Origin: JAWOJF01 sp046481785
GTDB lineage: Bacteria > Bacteroidota > Ignavibacteria > Ignavibacteriales > Ignavibacteriaceae
Assembly (NCBI GenBank): GCA_046481785.1
Contig: JAWOJF010000289.1
Location: forward strand, 1 to 49,047
Length of the DNA: 49,047 nucleotides
Direction of reading: 5' to 3'
Below are positions 42,942 to 49,047 of the stretch, in pieces. Both the position numbers and the translations under genes were made by a program. The notes under the pieces were generated by a model. The model was not told the origin of the DNA, did no database searches, and worked only from the letters and a program-made list of their open reading frames with translations. How positions within the stretch are numbered: the first letter of the stretch is position 1; every line of letters begins with the position of its first letter.

Positions 42942-43015
42942 AGCGGGAGACGGGACTCGAACCCGCGACCAACAGCTTGGAAGGCTGTGACTCTAGCCAA
43001 CTGAGTTACTCCCGC
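42942..43015 (-). tRNA. tRNA-Gly (anticodon TCC)
   Basis: Acceptor GCGGGAG/CTCCCGC, D arm ACTCAGTTGGCTAGAGT, anticodon stem ACAGC/GCTGT with loop CTTCCAA, T arm GCGGG-TTCGAGT-CCCGT. Complete and regular; no encoded CCA. It lies just downstream of the GIY-YIG gene. Confidence 0.95.
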
Positions 43016-43020
43016 AGCTT

Positions 43021-43039
43021 AATTCTGCTTCGCAGAATT
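43021..43039. repeat. Palindrome after the GIY-YIG gene
   Basis: AATTCTGCTTCGCAGAATT has 8 bp perfect arms around three bases. It starts two bases after the stop of the GIY-YIG gene on the minus strand and precedes tRNA-Gly. It could be a 3' hairpin, though without a U-run. Confidence 0.5.
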
Positions 43040-43041
43040 CT

Positions 43042-43296
43042 TCAATTTTTCAAAGTAGTCACACCTTCTAAGAATCTCTTAATGTTTTTTAATGACTTAA
43101 GAAACTTTTCACGCTTTACAGCTTCGCTTCTTGTTGCGAATTCTTCAGTATAAACAATCGTCCATGGTTGATATCTCTTAGTCCATTTAGCTCTGAAACT
43201 ATTATGCATTTCCAATTTTTTCTGCATATCTGAAGTAGAGCCAATATAAAACCTTTCAACATTTAGACTTTTTAATATGTAAACATTAAAAGACAT
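43042..43296 (-). CDS. Small GIY-YIG nuclease-domain protein inside the tRNA cluster
   Basis: Single-domain protein of 84 residues. The GIY-YIG core is seen as VYILKS (5-10) and FYIGSTSD (16-23), followed by the helix ending LEMHN with H31, and the YTEEFATRSEAVKREKFLKS segment (49-68) that holds the catalytic Glu. At the place of the usual catalytic Arg there is Lys (K26/K27), which may weaken activity. The family includes homing endonucleases and repair nucleases, and many stand-alone members have no known role. It is set between tRNA-Thr and tRNA-Gly, co-oriented, and surrounded by degenerate tRNA copies. Role not known. Confidence 0.88.
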   Translation of the reverse strand: MSFNVYILKSLNVERFYIGSTSDMQKKLEMHNSFRAKWTKRYQPWTIVYTEEFATRSEAVKREKFLKSLKNIKRFLEGVTTLKN

Positions 43297-43326
43297 TAAT
43301 CATTTCTGATTTAAACTCAGTCAAAG

Positions 43327-43399
<73 letters not shown>

Positions 43400-43502
43400 A
43401 TTCATTTTTTTCCTAAAATACTGGCTGATCTATTTGTTGGGATTCAACCGGTGACCTCTTCTCCCGCATTGCGGGATGCTCTACCAACTGAGCTACATCA
43501 GC
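43400..43502 (-). pseudogene. Tandem unit A: tRNA-Thr-like copy with palindromic anticodon arm
   Basis: The tRNA-like part (43424-43502) keeps the 5' acceptor strand and the D arm of tRNA-Thr. The anticodon arm is replaced by TCCCGCATTGCGGGA (43462-43476), which allows only a 3-5 nt loop, and the T arm and 3' acceptor are broken up (TTGAATCCC then AACAAATA). A T-rich leader (43400-43423) completes a 103 bp unit. Confidence 0.8.
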
Positions 43503-43606
43503 ATTCATTTTTTTTCCTAAAATACTGGCTGAGCTATTTGTTGGGATTCAACCGGTGACATCTTCTCCCGCATTGCGGGATGCTCTACCAACTAAGCTGT
43601 ATCAGC
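43503..43606 (-). pseudogene. Tandem unit B: second tRNA-Thr-like copy
   Basis: Repeats unit A with five substitutions and one extra T in about 104 bp. The same TCCCGCATTGCGGGA (43566-43580) replaces the anticodon arm. The 5' acceptor has further changes. Because the changed anticodon arm and T arm are shared with unit A, the altered form was itself duplicated. Confidence 0.8.
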
Positions 43607-43694
43607 AATTCTTATCATTACAAAAAGAACAAAAAAATAAGGGAATCAAAATTATAAAGGTTGTTTCCCTCTGTATCCAAATTCAACAAGTGTG

Positions 43695-43778
43695 TGGGCG
43701 GCGAGGGATTCGAACCCCCAAAGGCGTCAGCCAACGGATTTACAGTCCGCCCCGGCTCTCCAACTCCGGCGTCCGCCC
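43695..43778 (-). tRNA. tRNA-Tyr (anticodon GTA)
   Basis: Class II tRNA of 84 bases with a long variable arm (GGCTGACGCCTTT region). Acceptor GGGCGGA/GCCGCCC pairs at six of seven positions; anticodon stem GCGGA/TCCGT with loop CTGTAAA; T arm with TTCGAAT. First gene of the tRNA cluster, 22 bases behind the promoter's -10. Confidence 0.92.
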
Positions 43779-43799
43779 GGGTTTTAGAAACGAGCAACA

Positions 43800-43828
43800 A
43801 ATATATCCGTATTTTGAGAAATATGCAA
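43800..43828 (-). promoter_or_regulatory. Promoter of the tRNA / secE-rpoBC cluster
   Basis: The minus strand reads TTGCAT (43823-43828), a 17-base spacer and TATATT (43800-43805). The same stretch also fits the Bacteroidota pattern TTTG - 20 bases - TATATTTG, so the two recognition models cannot be told apart here. It points into tRNA-Tyr. Confidence 0.65.
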
Positions 43829-43981
43829 ATATAAAATCTGTGTACTTTTAGAAAAAGTTTACATTTATAATGGTTTTATTAAGATTTGTTATAAGAGATG
43901 GGGCCCTAAAGCTAAAAAAACAGAATCCCGTTCTCCTTTGCTTATAAAGAATTAAGAAATGTTTCAAATTTAAAAATAAGC

Positions 43982-44011
43982 GAGGCTCATCCTCTTAAGG
44001 GGATAAGCCTC
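43982..44011 (-). terminator. Terminator of the cohesin-protein gene
   Basis: GAGGCT..ATCC and GGAT..AGCCTC form an 11-position stem with one mismatch around an 8 nt loop; on the minus strand it begins about 20 bases after the stop and is followed by CTTATTTTTAAATTT. Confidence 0.75.
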
Positions 44012-44030
44012 ACTATATTATTCGGAGATT

Positions 44031-45431
44031 TTATTTCATTAAAATCATCTTCATTGATTGCACATTGTTCCCGGCAGAAATTTTATAAATATATGTTCCG
44101 CTTGAAACACCAATACCCGAATTATTCTTCCCATTCCAGCTAACATTGTAGGTACCTGCGCTTTTTTCTTCGGATACCAATGTTTTAACTTCATTCCCAA
44201 GCATATCATAAATTTTTACTGAAACAAATGAAGCTTCCGGAATGCCGAATTTTATTGTTGTAGCCGGATTAAACGGATTAGGATAATTCTGAGCTACTTC
44301 AAATCCTGCCGGAACAATATTCTGATCTTCAACACCGGTAACACCAAAGGTAATTTCCGGACCATCTACTTCTTCACCATCATTTATTGAGTATTTGGAA
44401 GTAATTTTAGCATCGGATGGTACTTCTCCGTCATTGAATTTTAATTTCACTTTTCCGGCGGTAAAATCCTGGGTTGCATAACTAAATGATGCATAAGTAA
44501 ATTTTGCAGTTCCGGGACTAACTTCAGCAGCGTGGATAAAATTTCCTTCTGTTCCAATTTCGGTTGCAAAATCATCAAAACTGATCTTTGCCGGATCATA
44601 ATTTAATGTAACTTCCGCCGAAATTACATTTGCTGCATTTTGAACAGTAATTGGAATATCTACCGAGTTATTCTGAACCTGCGGAGCAAAATACACAACA
44701 GCCGAATTTGTAGGAATAAAAGGAATATTATGATTGTAATGTCCCAGGGTTATATACAGATTAATCTGTATAACATCCCATATATCAACATTATGATCAA
44801 GATCGGCATTTGCATTAAACAAGCCCTGCCCCGTTAAAGGAGTATTATAATATAAATGATAAATAATTGCTATTACATCATTAATATCTACTTTAAAATC
44901 CAGGTTAGCATCACCGCGTACATGAGAAACTCCTACGGGGTGTGAATATGTAACAGTTCCCATTTCAACATCATAAAATGAATATGTTGAATTGAAAACT
45001 TTCCATTCGGAAGCCATACCTGTTATATCTGTTGAACCGGGATGCCCGGCAATAACATCAAAATGCAGGTAGAACAAAGTACCGTTATGGGTTAAAGGAT
45101 GAGTCCCGATAAGCTGGAAATCAAGGATACCTGTTCCCCATGTTTCCCAGCCGACTACTGTCCAGCCGGCATCGTAGGTTAATGTACCCGGTGCAGTTGA
45201 AACTGCCCTGTACTTTAGTTTTGACTTATCAAAATGCAGTTTACCTGTTACCAGGGTATTCATTGAAAAAGAACCTGAAACATCGAGATACACCGGTACT
45301 GTTACGCGCGTTCCAATAAACCCGGCAGTTGACCCGACATTTATTTGAGCGGATTGCGCATATACTGCCGAATTTCCTAACCATAGGAATGACAGTAATA
45401 CGAACAAAGCCGCCGCTTTGTATACTTTCAT
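44031..45431 (-). CDS. Secreted cohesin-dockerin protein with type IX sorting domain
   Basis: Protein of 466 residues. Signal peptide to about A25 (VYA/Q). Cohesin-like beta domain 1 covers about 28-165 (starting INVGSTAGFIGTRVTVPVYL). A dockerin-like calcium module lies at about 172-228 with two loops, GDANLDFKVDINDV (173-186) and NADLDHNVDIWDV (208-220). Cohesin-like domain 2 covers about 246-362. The type A sorting domain is 381-466, from QNYPNPFNPATTIKFGIP to QSMKMILMK, the signal for export and surface attachment or release by the Por/T9SS machine. Cohesin and dockerin pairs normally join different proteins; here both lie on one chain. Partner is unknown. Confidence 0.88.
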   Translation of the reverse strand: MKVYKAAALFVLLSFLWLGNSAVYAQSAQINVGSTAGFIGTRVTVPVYLDVSGSFSMNTLVTGKLHFDKSKLKYRAVSTAPGTLTYDAGWTVVGWETWGTGILDFQLIGTHPLTHNGTLFYLHFDVIAGHPGSTDITGMASEWKVFNSTYSFYDVEMGTVTYSHPVGVSHVRGDANLDFKVDINDVIAIIYHLYYNTPLTGQGLFNANADLDHNVDIWDVIQINLYITLGHYNHNIPFIPTNSAVVYFAPQVQNNSVDIPITVQNAANVISAEVTLNYDPAKISFDDFATEIGTEGNFIHAAEVSPGTAKFTYASFSYATQDFTAGKVKLKFNDGEVPSDAKITSKYSINDGEEVDGPEITFGVTGVEDQNIVPAGFEVAQNYPNPFNPATTIKFGIPEASFVSVKIYDMLGNEVKTLVSEEKSAGTYNVSWNGKNNSGIGVSSGTYIYKISAGNNVQSMKMILMK

Positions 45432-45669
45432 ATGTGGCCCTCCACTAAATTGTTATATAAATGAACTAATCAGCTGATTGCGATATCTGCATATATAAAT
45501 ACCAAAACTATACCAGAGGGGGGCAAATATGAATGACTGTATGATTATATGAAAAAACGCCGTTTATAAACAAAATACGCAGGAAAAAAGGACTGCATCT
45601 TTTTGCGCAGCACGCTGTTTAAAATAAATTTGAGATTTTAATTTAGATGCGTCTCATATAGAGACAGAG

Positions 45670-45720
45670 GAAGATTTGAGATTTACGATTTGAAATTTAC
45701 GATTTAAGATTTAAGATTTT
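45670..45720. repeat. Simple repeat of GATTTACGATTTGA-like units
   Basis: About 50 bases made of variants of GATTTACGATTT and GATTTAAGATTTAAG. Such runs are frequent in AT-rich intergenic DNA of this group; nothing suggests a function. Confidence 0.6.
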
Positions 45721-45774
45721 AAAGCAATGAAATGGAATCAGGTTCATTCCTTTGTATCTCAAGATGGATTCCCA

Positions 45775-45882
45775 TTCTCCCCTTGTTTCTCAAAGAAGGG
45801 GGAGTTAGAGGGGGTTTCAGACGGGCTGATTTGGCAGCGACCCCTAACAGTTACAACCCTGCCTGACCGTCAGGCAGGTTCC
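45775..45882. repeat. Larger dispersed repeat, copy 1
   Basis: Starts TTCTCCCCTTGTTTCTCAAA with GAAGGGGGAG completing a hairpin, then GGTTTCAGACGGGCTGA and AACAGTTACAACCCTGCCTG. At its end the palindrome at 45858-45878 has perfect 10 bp arms (CCTGCCTGAC / GTCAGGCAGG) around one base. It ends about 12 bases from the stop of the Kelch gene. Confidence 0.8.
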
Positions 45883-45893
45883 CCCTTTATTTT

Positions 45894-46865
45894 TTAATCT
45901 TCTGTTACTATCCCCTCAAAAAAATTTGAGTTGGCATTATAATCTTTATCAGAGCCGCCTGCAATATAAATTCTGTTTTTAATAACCGTGGACCCGGGAG
46001 AAACGCTCTCCATATTTGGAAAATCTGTCGTGGTTTTCCAGGTATCACTTTCAGTGTCATATACAAAAACTGTGTTTAGCGGCTCTGGGCCGAAACCGCC
46101 TATTATATATATTTCTTTATTAATAACGGCTATACCAAACCCGTCTCTTGGGACAGGCAGACTTGCTTTAGTTTCCCACTTATCTGTTTCAGGATCATAC
46201 ATTTCCACGGTTGAAAGAGCAGCCCACATATCTTCTTTTATCCCCATGCCGCCTATTACAAATATTTTATCATCAACTGCAGCCAAATATGCACCGTGTC
46301 TTTTAGCAGGCATTGGAGCTAATTCTTTCCAGGAGTCTGTTGCTGTCAGGTACACTTCATTAATATTTGAAACATTTTCATAGCTCCAATTTGAGGGAGC
46401 TGAACCATCCGTAACATTTACTAATCCCCCAATTACATAGATATTACCATTAACAACTGCACAACTTATATGCTGACGAGGTGTTAACATAGGTGCTAAT
46501 ATTTTCCAGGAGTTTGTTTTTACATTATATACTTCGTTCTGAGGAGAAAACGGATCACCGCCAATAGCATATATTTTATCATCAATTGCTGCTAAAGCAA
46601 AATTTGAGCGCCCGGAAGGTATGTCAGCTTTTTGCTCCCAGGTATCTGTAAGGGTATCATATTCATAATTAGTCTTTTCAAACCGTTCAGGGGTTGATTC
46701 ACAATAGCCCCCCATAAAATATATCTTACCGTTACAGGCTGCCGCTGCTCCATTGCGGTAATTTTTAGGTAAACTTTTCTTTTGCGTCCATTGAATAGAT
46801 TGAGGAAATGCGGCATAACTCGTTAATAAAAATAAAACGAAAATGTTCAATAAATGTTTCCCCAT
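45894..46865 (-). CDS. Secreted Kelch-repeat beta-propeller protein
   Basis: Protein of 323 residues with an N-terminal signal peptide (LLNIFVLFLLTSYAAFPQS, cleaved near residue 21). It consists of about six Kelch repeats of roughly 48 residues, each with a glycine pair after hydrophobic residues (IYFMGG, IYAIGG, IYVIGG, IFVIGG, IYIIGG, IYIAGG) and a W spaced about 20 behind, so it should form a six-bladed propeller. It has no type IX sorting domain, unlike its two neighbours. Such propellers bind ligands or sugars; no enzyme residues were recognised. Confidence 0.9.
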   Translation of the reverse strand: MGKHLLNIFVLFLLTSYAAFPQSIQWTQKKSLPKNYRNGAAAACNGKIYFMGGYCESTPERFEKTNYEYDTLTDTWEQKADIPSGRSNFALAAIDDKIYAIGGDPFSPQNEVYNVKTNSWKILAPMLTPRQHISCAVVNGNIYVIGGLVNVTDGSAPSNWSYENVSNINEVYLTATDSWKELAPMPAKRHGAYLAAVDDKIFVIGGMGIKEDMWAALSTVEMYDPETDKWETKASLPVPRDGFGIAVINKEIYIIGGFGPEPLNTVFVYDTESDTWKTTTDFPNMESVSPGSTVIKNRIYIAGGSDKDYNANSNFFEGIVTED

Positions 46866-47077
46866 GTTTCTGCCTTTATTGATTTATATTCATATATCGC
46901 TATTGAAAAATTGCTCCGCCCTTAGAACTTTAAAGCAGGTGATATAAAGCCGTTTTAAAATTGTTTTATTTTGAAAAGAAAAGCAAGAAAAAAGTAGAAT
47001 ATCGGCATTGAGATTATTTCATCTCTTTAGGATGTTCAATGATAAAATTATTTTGTCTAATTATAAAAGGGTTCCGG

Positions 47078-47194
47078 TTCTCCCCCTTGTTTCTCAAAGA
47101 AGGGGGAGCCTGCCTGACGGCAGTCAGGCTAGAGGAGGTTTCAGACGGGCTGAATTGGCAATGAACCCTTAACAGTTACAACCCTGCCTGGAGG
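47078..47194. repeat. Larger dispersed repeat, copy 2, with palindrome at another site
   Basis: Matches 45775-45882 in order and orientation: TCTCCCCCTTGTTTCTCAAA, GAAGGGGGAG, GAGGAGGTTTCAGACGGGCT, AACAGTTACAACCCTGCCTG. Here a CCTGCC..GTCAGGC palindrome (47109-47129) interrupts the unit after GGGGGAG, while the site at the end, where copy 1 has its palindrome, carries only CCTGCCTG then GAGG. Confidence 0.8.
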
Positions 47195-47211
47195 ATTATT
47201 TTAAAATAAAA

Positions 47212-47238
47212 ATGCCGGCACTTTTTAGTTGCCGGCAT
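47212..47238 (-). terminator. Terminator of the FN3-like protein gene
   Basis: ATGCCGGCA and TGCCGGCAT form a perfect 9 bp stem with a 9 nt loop, followed on the minus strand by TTTTATTTT. It lies about 36 bases after the stop. Confidence 0.88.
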
Positions 47239-47274
47239 TTTGTAGTTAGTTAAATATGAACCTCATACTGAATT

Positions 47275-49047
47275 TTACTTCAGCAGAACCATCTTCATTG
47301 TCTGGGTATTGTCTCCTGCCGATACTCTGTATATGTAGGTACCGCTTGGGACTTTCTGGCCGAAGCTGTTTTCACCTTTCCACTGTAATGTGTGGACTCC
47401 GGCGTTCATCTCTCGGTTTATTAGAGTTACTACTTCCTGGCCTAGTATATCAAATATCTTTACACTTAATACGCCTGCTTCAGGTAAGTTTACTCTTATG
47501 TTTGTCTCAGGATTAAACGGATTCGGATAGTTCTGTGTTACTTCAAACTTCTCAGGTATTGCTATTGTTTCCTCTACATCTGTTACTCCTGCAGGTACAA
47601 ATGATCCGCTGTATGAGTAGCCTGATGACTGGTTATCTTTTGTTACCGATTTAACTCTCCAGTAGTATTCTTTTCCTGCCTGAAGGTTTGTGGCTGTGTA
47701 ACTTGATGCTGTTATTCCGTCTACCTTGGTTGACTGGCTGAAGTCTTTTGATGTTGAATACTCAACTTCATAACTCAACTCTGCTTCTGCCTGTACCGGA
47801 AGGAACCAGCTCAGCTTTGCTGATGTTGTATGGAGATTTATTCCGTTTGGCCCGCCGATAGATGGAACTACCGGGGCAGAACTTCCCGGCTCTATTGTAA
47901 AATGTCCGTCTAATGATGCTACAGATCCGTTAGTTAATACTCTCCAGTAGTATGTTGTTCCTGGTGTAAGGTCTGCTGTAAAATGATAATGCATGTTTGT
48001 TACTGTAAATGGTGAACCCGGAACCTGGAATGTCAACCCGGGATCAGTAGCAACTATTACATCAAAATCAGTTACATTTAAAAGACTATTTACATACCAG
48101 CTTAATATTGGCTTGGTAGTGAATACTGATATTCCACCGGTTGGATAAACCAACTGCGGTTGTGGAACTGAGCCAATTGCATTGTTTGCATCTATTGTAA
48201 AGTCTGCTTCATCTGACCATGCTGAGAATGATGCGCCTACATATGACCTTACTCTCCAGTGGTAATGCCCGCCCGGGGTTAATGCACTTAACAACTGGTA
48301 GAACTGCTGATAGGAGCCTGTTAAAAATGTTCCTGTTTCATCAAATGGTGTAGCAAATGATTTTACTTCTACTTCATATAATATCCCCGGTACATATGGG
48401 GTTACATACCAGCTTAACAACGGCGGATTTACATACACTGTTGCATTGCCTACAGGCCATACCGGTGTTGGTTTTACAGGTACGCCGTTAATAAATTCAT
48501 ATACATTAAATGCTGCCCAGCTTGACCAGTCTGAGTTTGAATAACCGGATCTCTTTGACCTGACCTGCCAACGGTAATCTTCTCCCGCTGCAAGCTCATC
48601 AGGCCATTCAAAATAATATTGATATGATGTTGATGAGTATGTCTGATCATATCCGCTTACAGGAGCTGATACTCCCTGAACACGGATATCCCACTGTACT
48701 CCCGGGATATATGAGGTAATATACCAATGTAATGTTGGGGTGCCTGTATATACTGTTGCATTGTTTACAGGGTACAATGGTGTCGGCTGTACCGGTGCAC
48801 CAATTGTAAATTCATCCATTGTAAAGAATGCATAATCCGACCAGTCTGATGCAGGGAAACCTGTCTTTGTGGTTCTTACTCTCCATCTGTACTGTTCGCC
48901 TGCCTCTAGCTGTGTGCCCACCTCAAGGTAAAACTGTGATGTTGTGGTTGATCCGCTGAATACAGGGACATATACCGGACCTGCATCTACTCTTTCAACT
49001 TCCACATCAAATCTTAAATCTAAGTTAAATGATGTTACATACCAGTG
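47275..49047 (-). CDS. Surface protein with tandem FN3-like repeats and type IX sorting domain (5' end outside window)
   Basis: The frame is open to the window edge, reading HWYVTSFNLDLRFD before the first possible GTG, so the true start is further right. At least four beta-sandwich repeats of 95-105 residues are visible, each with P..(Y/W)P.(G/N)NATVY, (L)SWYVT and YYWRVR or YRWQVRS, as in fibronectin-III-like domains. The last repeat is the most diverged. The chain ends with the sorting domain QNYPNPFNPETNIRVNLPEA through TQTMKMVLLK, so the protein is exported by the type IX system. Probably an adhesin or surface scaffold; no catalytic domain is in the visible part. Confidence 0.88.
   Translation of the reverse strand, partial: HWYVTSFNLDLRFDVEVERVDAGPVYVPVFSGSTTTSQFYLEVGTQLEAGEQYRWRVRTTKTGFPASDWSDYAFFTMDEFTIGAPVQPTPLYPVNNATVYTGTPTLHWYITSYIPGVQWDIRVQGVSAPVSGYDQTYSSTSYQYYFEWPDELAAGEDYRWQVRSKRSGYSNSDWSSWAAFNVYEFINGVPVKPTPVWPVGNATVYVNPPLLSWYVTPYVPGILYEVEVKSFATPFDETGTFLTGSYQQFYQLLSALTPGGHYHWRVRSYVGASFSAWSDEADFTIDANNAIGSVPQPQLVYPTGGISVFTTKPILSWYVNSLLNVTDFDVIVATDPGLTFQVPGSPFTVTNMHYHFTADLTPGTTYYWRVLTNGSVASLDGHFTIEPGSSAPVVPSIGGPNGINLHTTSAKLSWFLPVQAEAELSYEVEYSTSKDFSQSTKVDGITASSYTATNLQAGKEYYWRVKSVTKDNQSSGYSYSGSFVPAGVTDVEETIAIPEKFEVTQNYPNPFNPETNIRVNLPEAGVLSVKIFDILGQEVVTLINREMNAGVHTLQWKGENSFGQKVPSGTYIYRVSAGDNTQTMKMVLLK

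Larger units (their letters stand above)
45432..45893. other. Intergenic region before the cohesin-protein gene
   Basis: This 462 bp stretch has a promoter-side AT-rich part (45432-45660) where no clear -35/-10 was recognised, a simple ATTTACGATTT-type repeat (45670-45720), and copy 1 of a larger dispersed repeat (45775-45882). No gene was found. Confidence 0.6.
46866..47274. other. Intergenic region between the FN3-like and Kelch genes
   Basis: This 409 bp stretch contains the probable leader of the Kelch gene (46866-47040, nothing specific seen), copy 2 of the dispersed repeat (47078-47194), and the terminator of the FN3-like gene (47212-47238). Confidence 0.6.

Noticed and set aside
42794..43000. 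68-codon minus-strand frame over the tRNA-Gly genes
   Set aside because: It is a translation of tRNA sequence (VAGSSPV, GFESRL patterns) and not a protein.
43400..43606. CRISPR-like array
   Set aside because: Only two full units follow the tRNA gene, they are nearly identical over their whole length with no unique spacers, and no cas genes are near.

Overview
The window looks like a chromosomal piece of an Ignavibacteria-type bacterium (Bacteroidota/Chlorobiota group). This is inferred from three things: two secreted proteins end in the NYPNPFNP...KMxLxK type IX secretion sorting domain, the primary sigma factor is the short (284 aa) form without region 1.1, and the ribosomal cluster has secY followed directly by map with no adk. 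No rRNA operon, CRISPR array, prophage or insertion sequence with a transposase was seen.

Layout. Bases 1-901 are non-coding and rich in dispersed palindromic repeats. Bases 902-10800 hold housekeeping and accessory genes: an orphan PAS histidine kinase, a Zn/Cd P-type ATPase carrying an in-frame palindromic element, an NlpC/P60 lipoprotein in an operon with the sigma factor rpoD, a bacterial-microcompartment vertex protein with a decayed paralogue beside it, phosphopentomutase (deoB), a membrane GAF protein with a degenerate GGDEF domain, and the GTPase engB. A gap at 10801-11373 keeps the tail of a beta-barrel protein between two look-alike terminators.

Bases 11374-43778 are one long minus-strand information-processing block. 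In order of transcription it reads: tRNA-Tyr, two tRNA-Thr-like copies, tRNA-Thr, a GIY-YIG nuclease gene, tRNA-Gly, a tRNA-Gly-like copy, rpmG, tRNA-Trp, secE, nusG, rplK, rplA, rplJ, rplL, (attenuator-like hairpin), rpoB, rpoC, (terminator), rpsL, rpsG, fusA, tuf, (terminator), then S10-spc-alpha from rpsJ to rplQ, with a tRNA-Gln set between rplR and rpsE. These genes make the ribosome, RNA polymerase core, elongation factors, Sec translocon and N-terminal Met removal.

Bases 44031-49047 are an envelope/secretion region: a cohesin-dockerin protein and a tandem FN3-like protein (cut by the window edge), both with type IX sorting domains, plus a Kelch-repeat protein. Two copies of a roughly 110 bp repeat lie between them.

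The least ordinary features are several classes of short palindromes. One family (near TCCYGCA..TTGCRGGA) sits in ribosomal-operon gaps and also takes the place of the anticodon arm in three tRNA-like sequences, next to a GIY-YIG nuclease gene inside the tRNA cluster. Another 87 bp palindromic element has become 29-30 residues of the metal ATPase. A third is found at different places in two copies of a larger repeat, as if inserted independently. All copy-number and mobility statements need a genome search that could not be run here.
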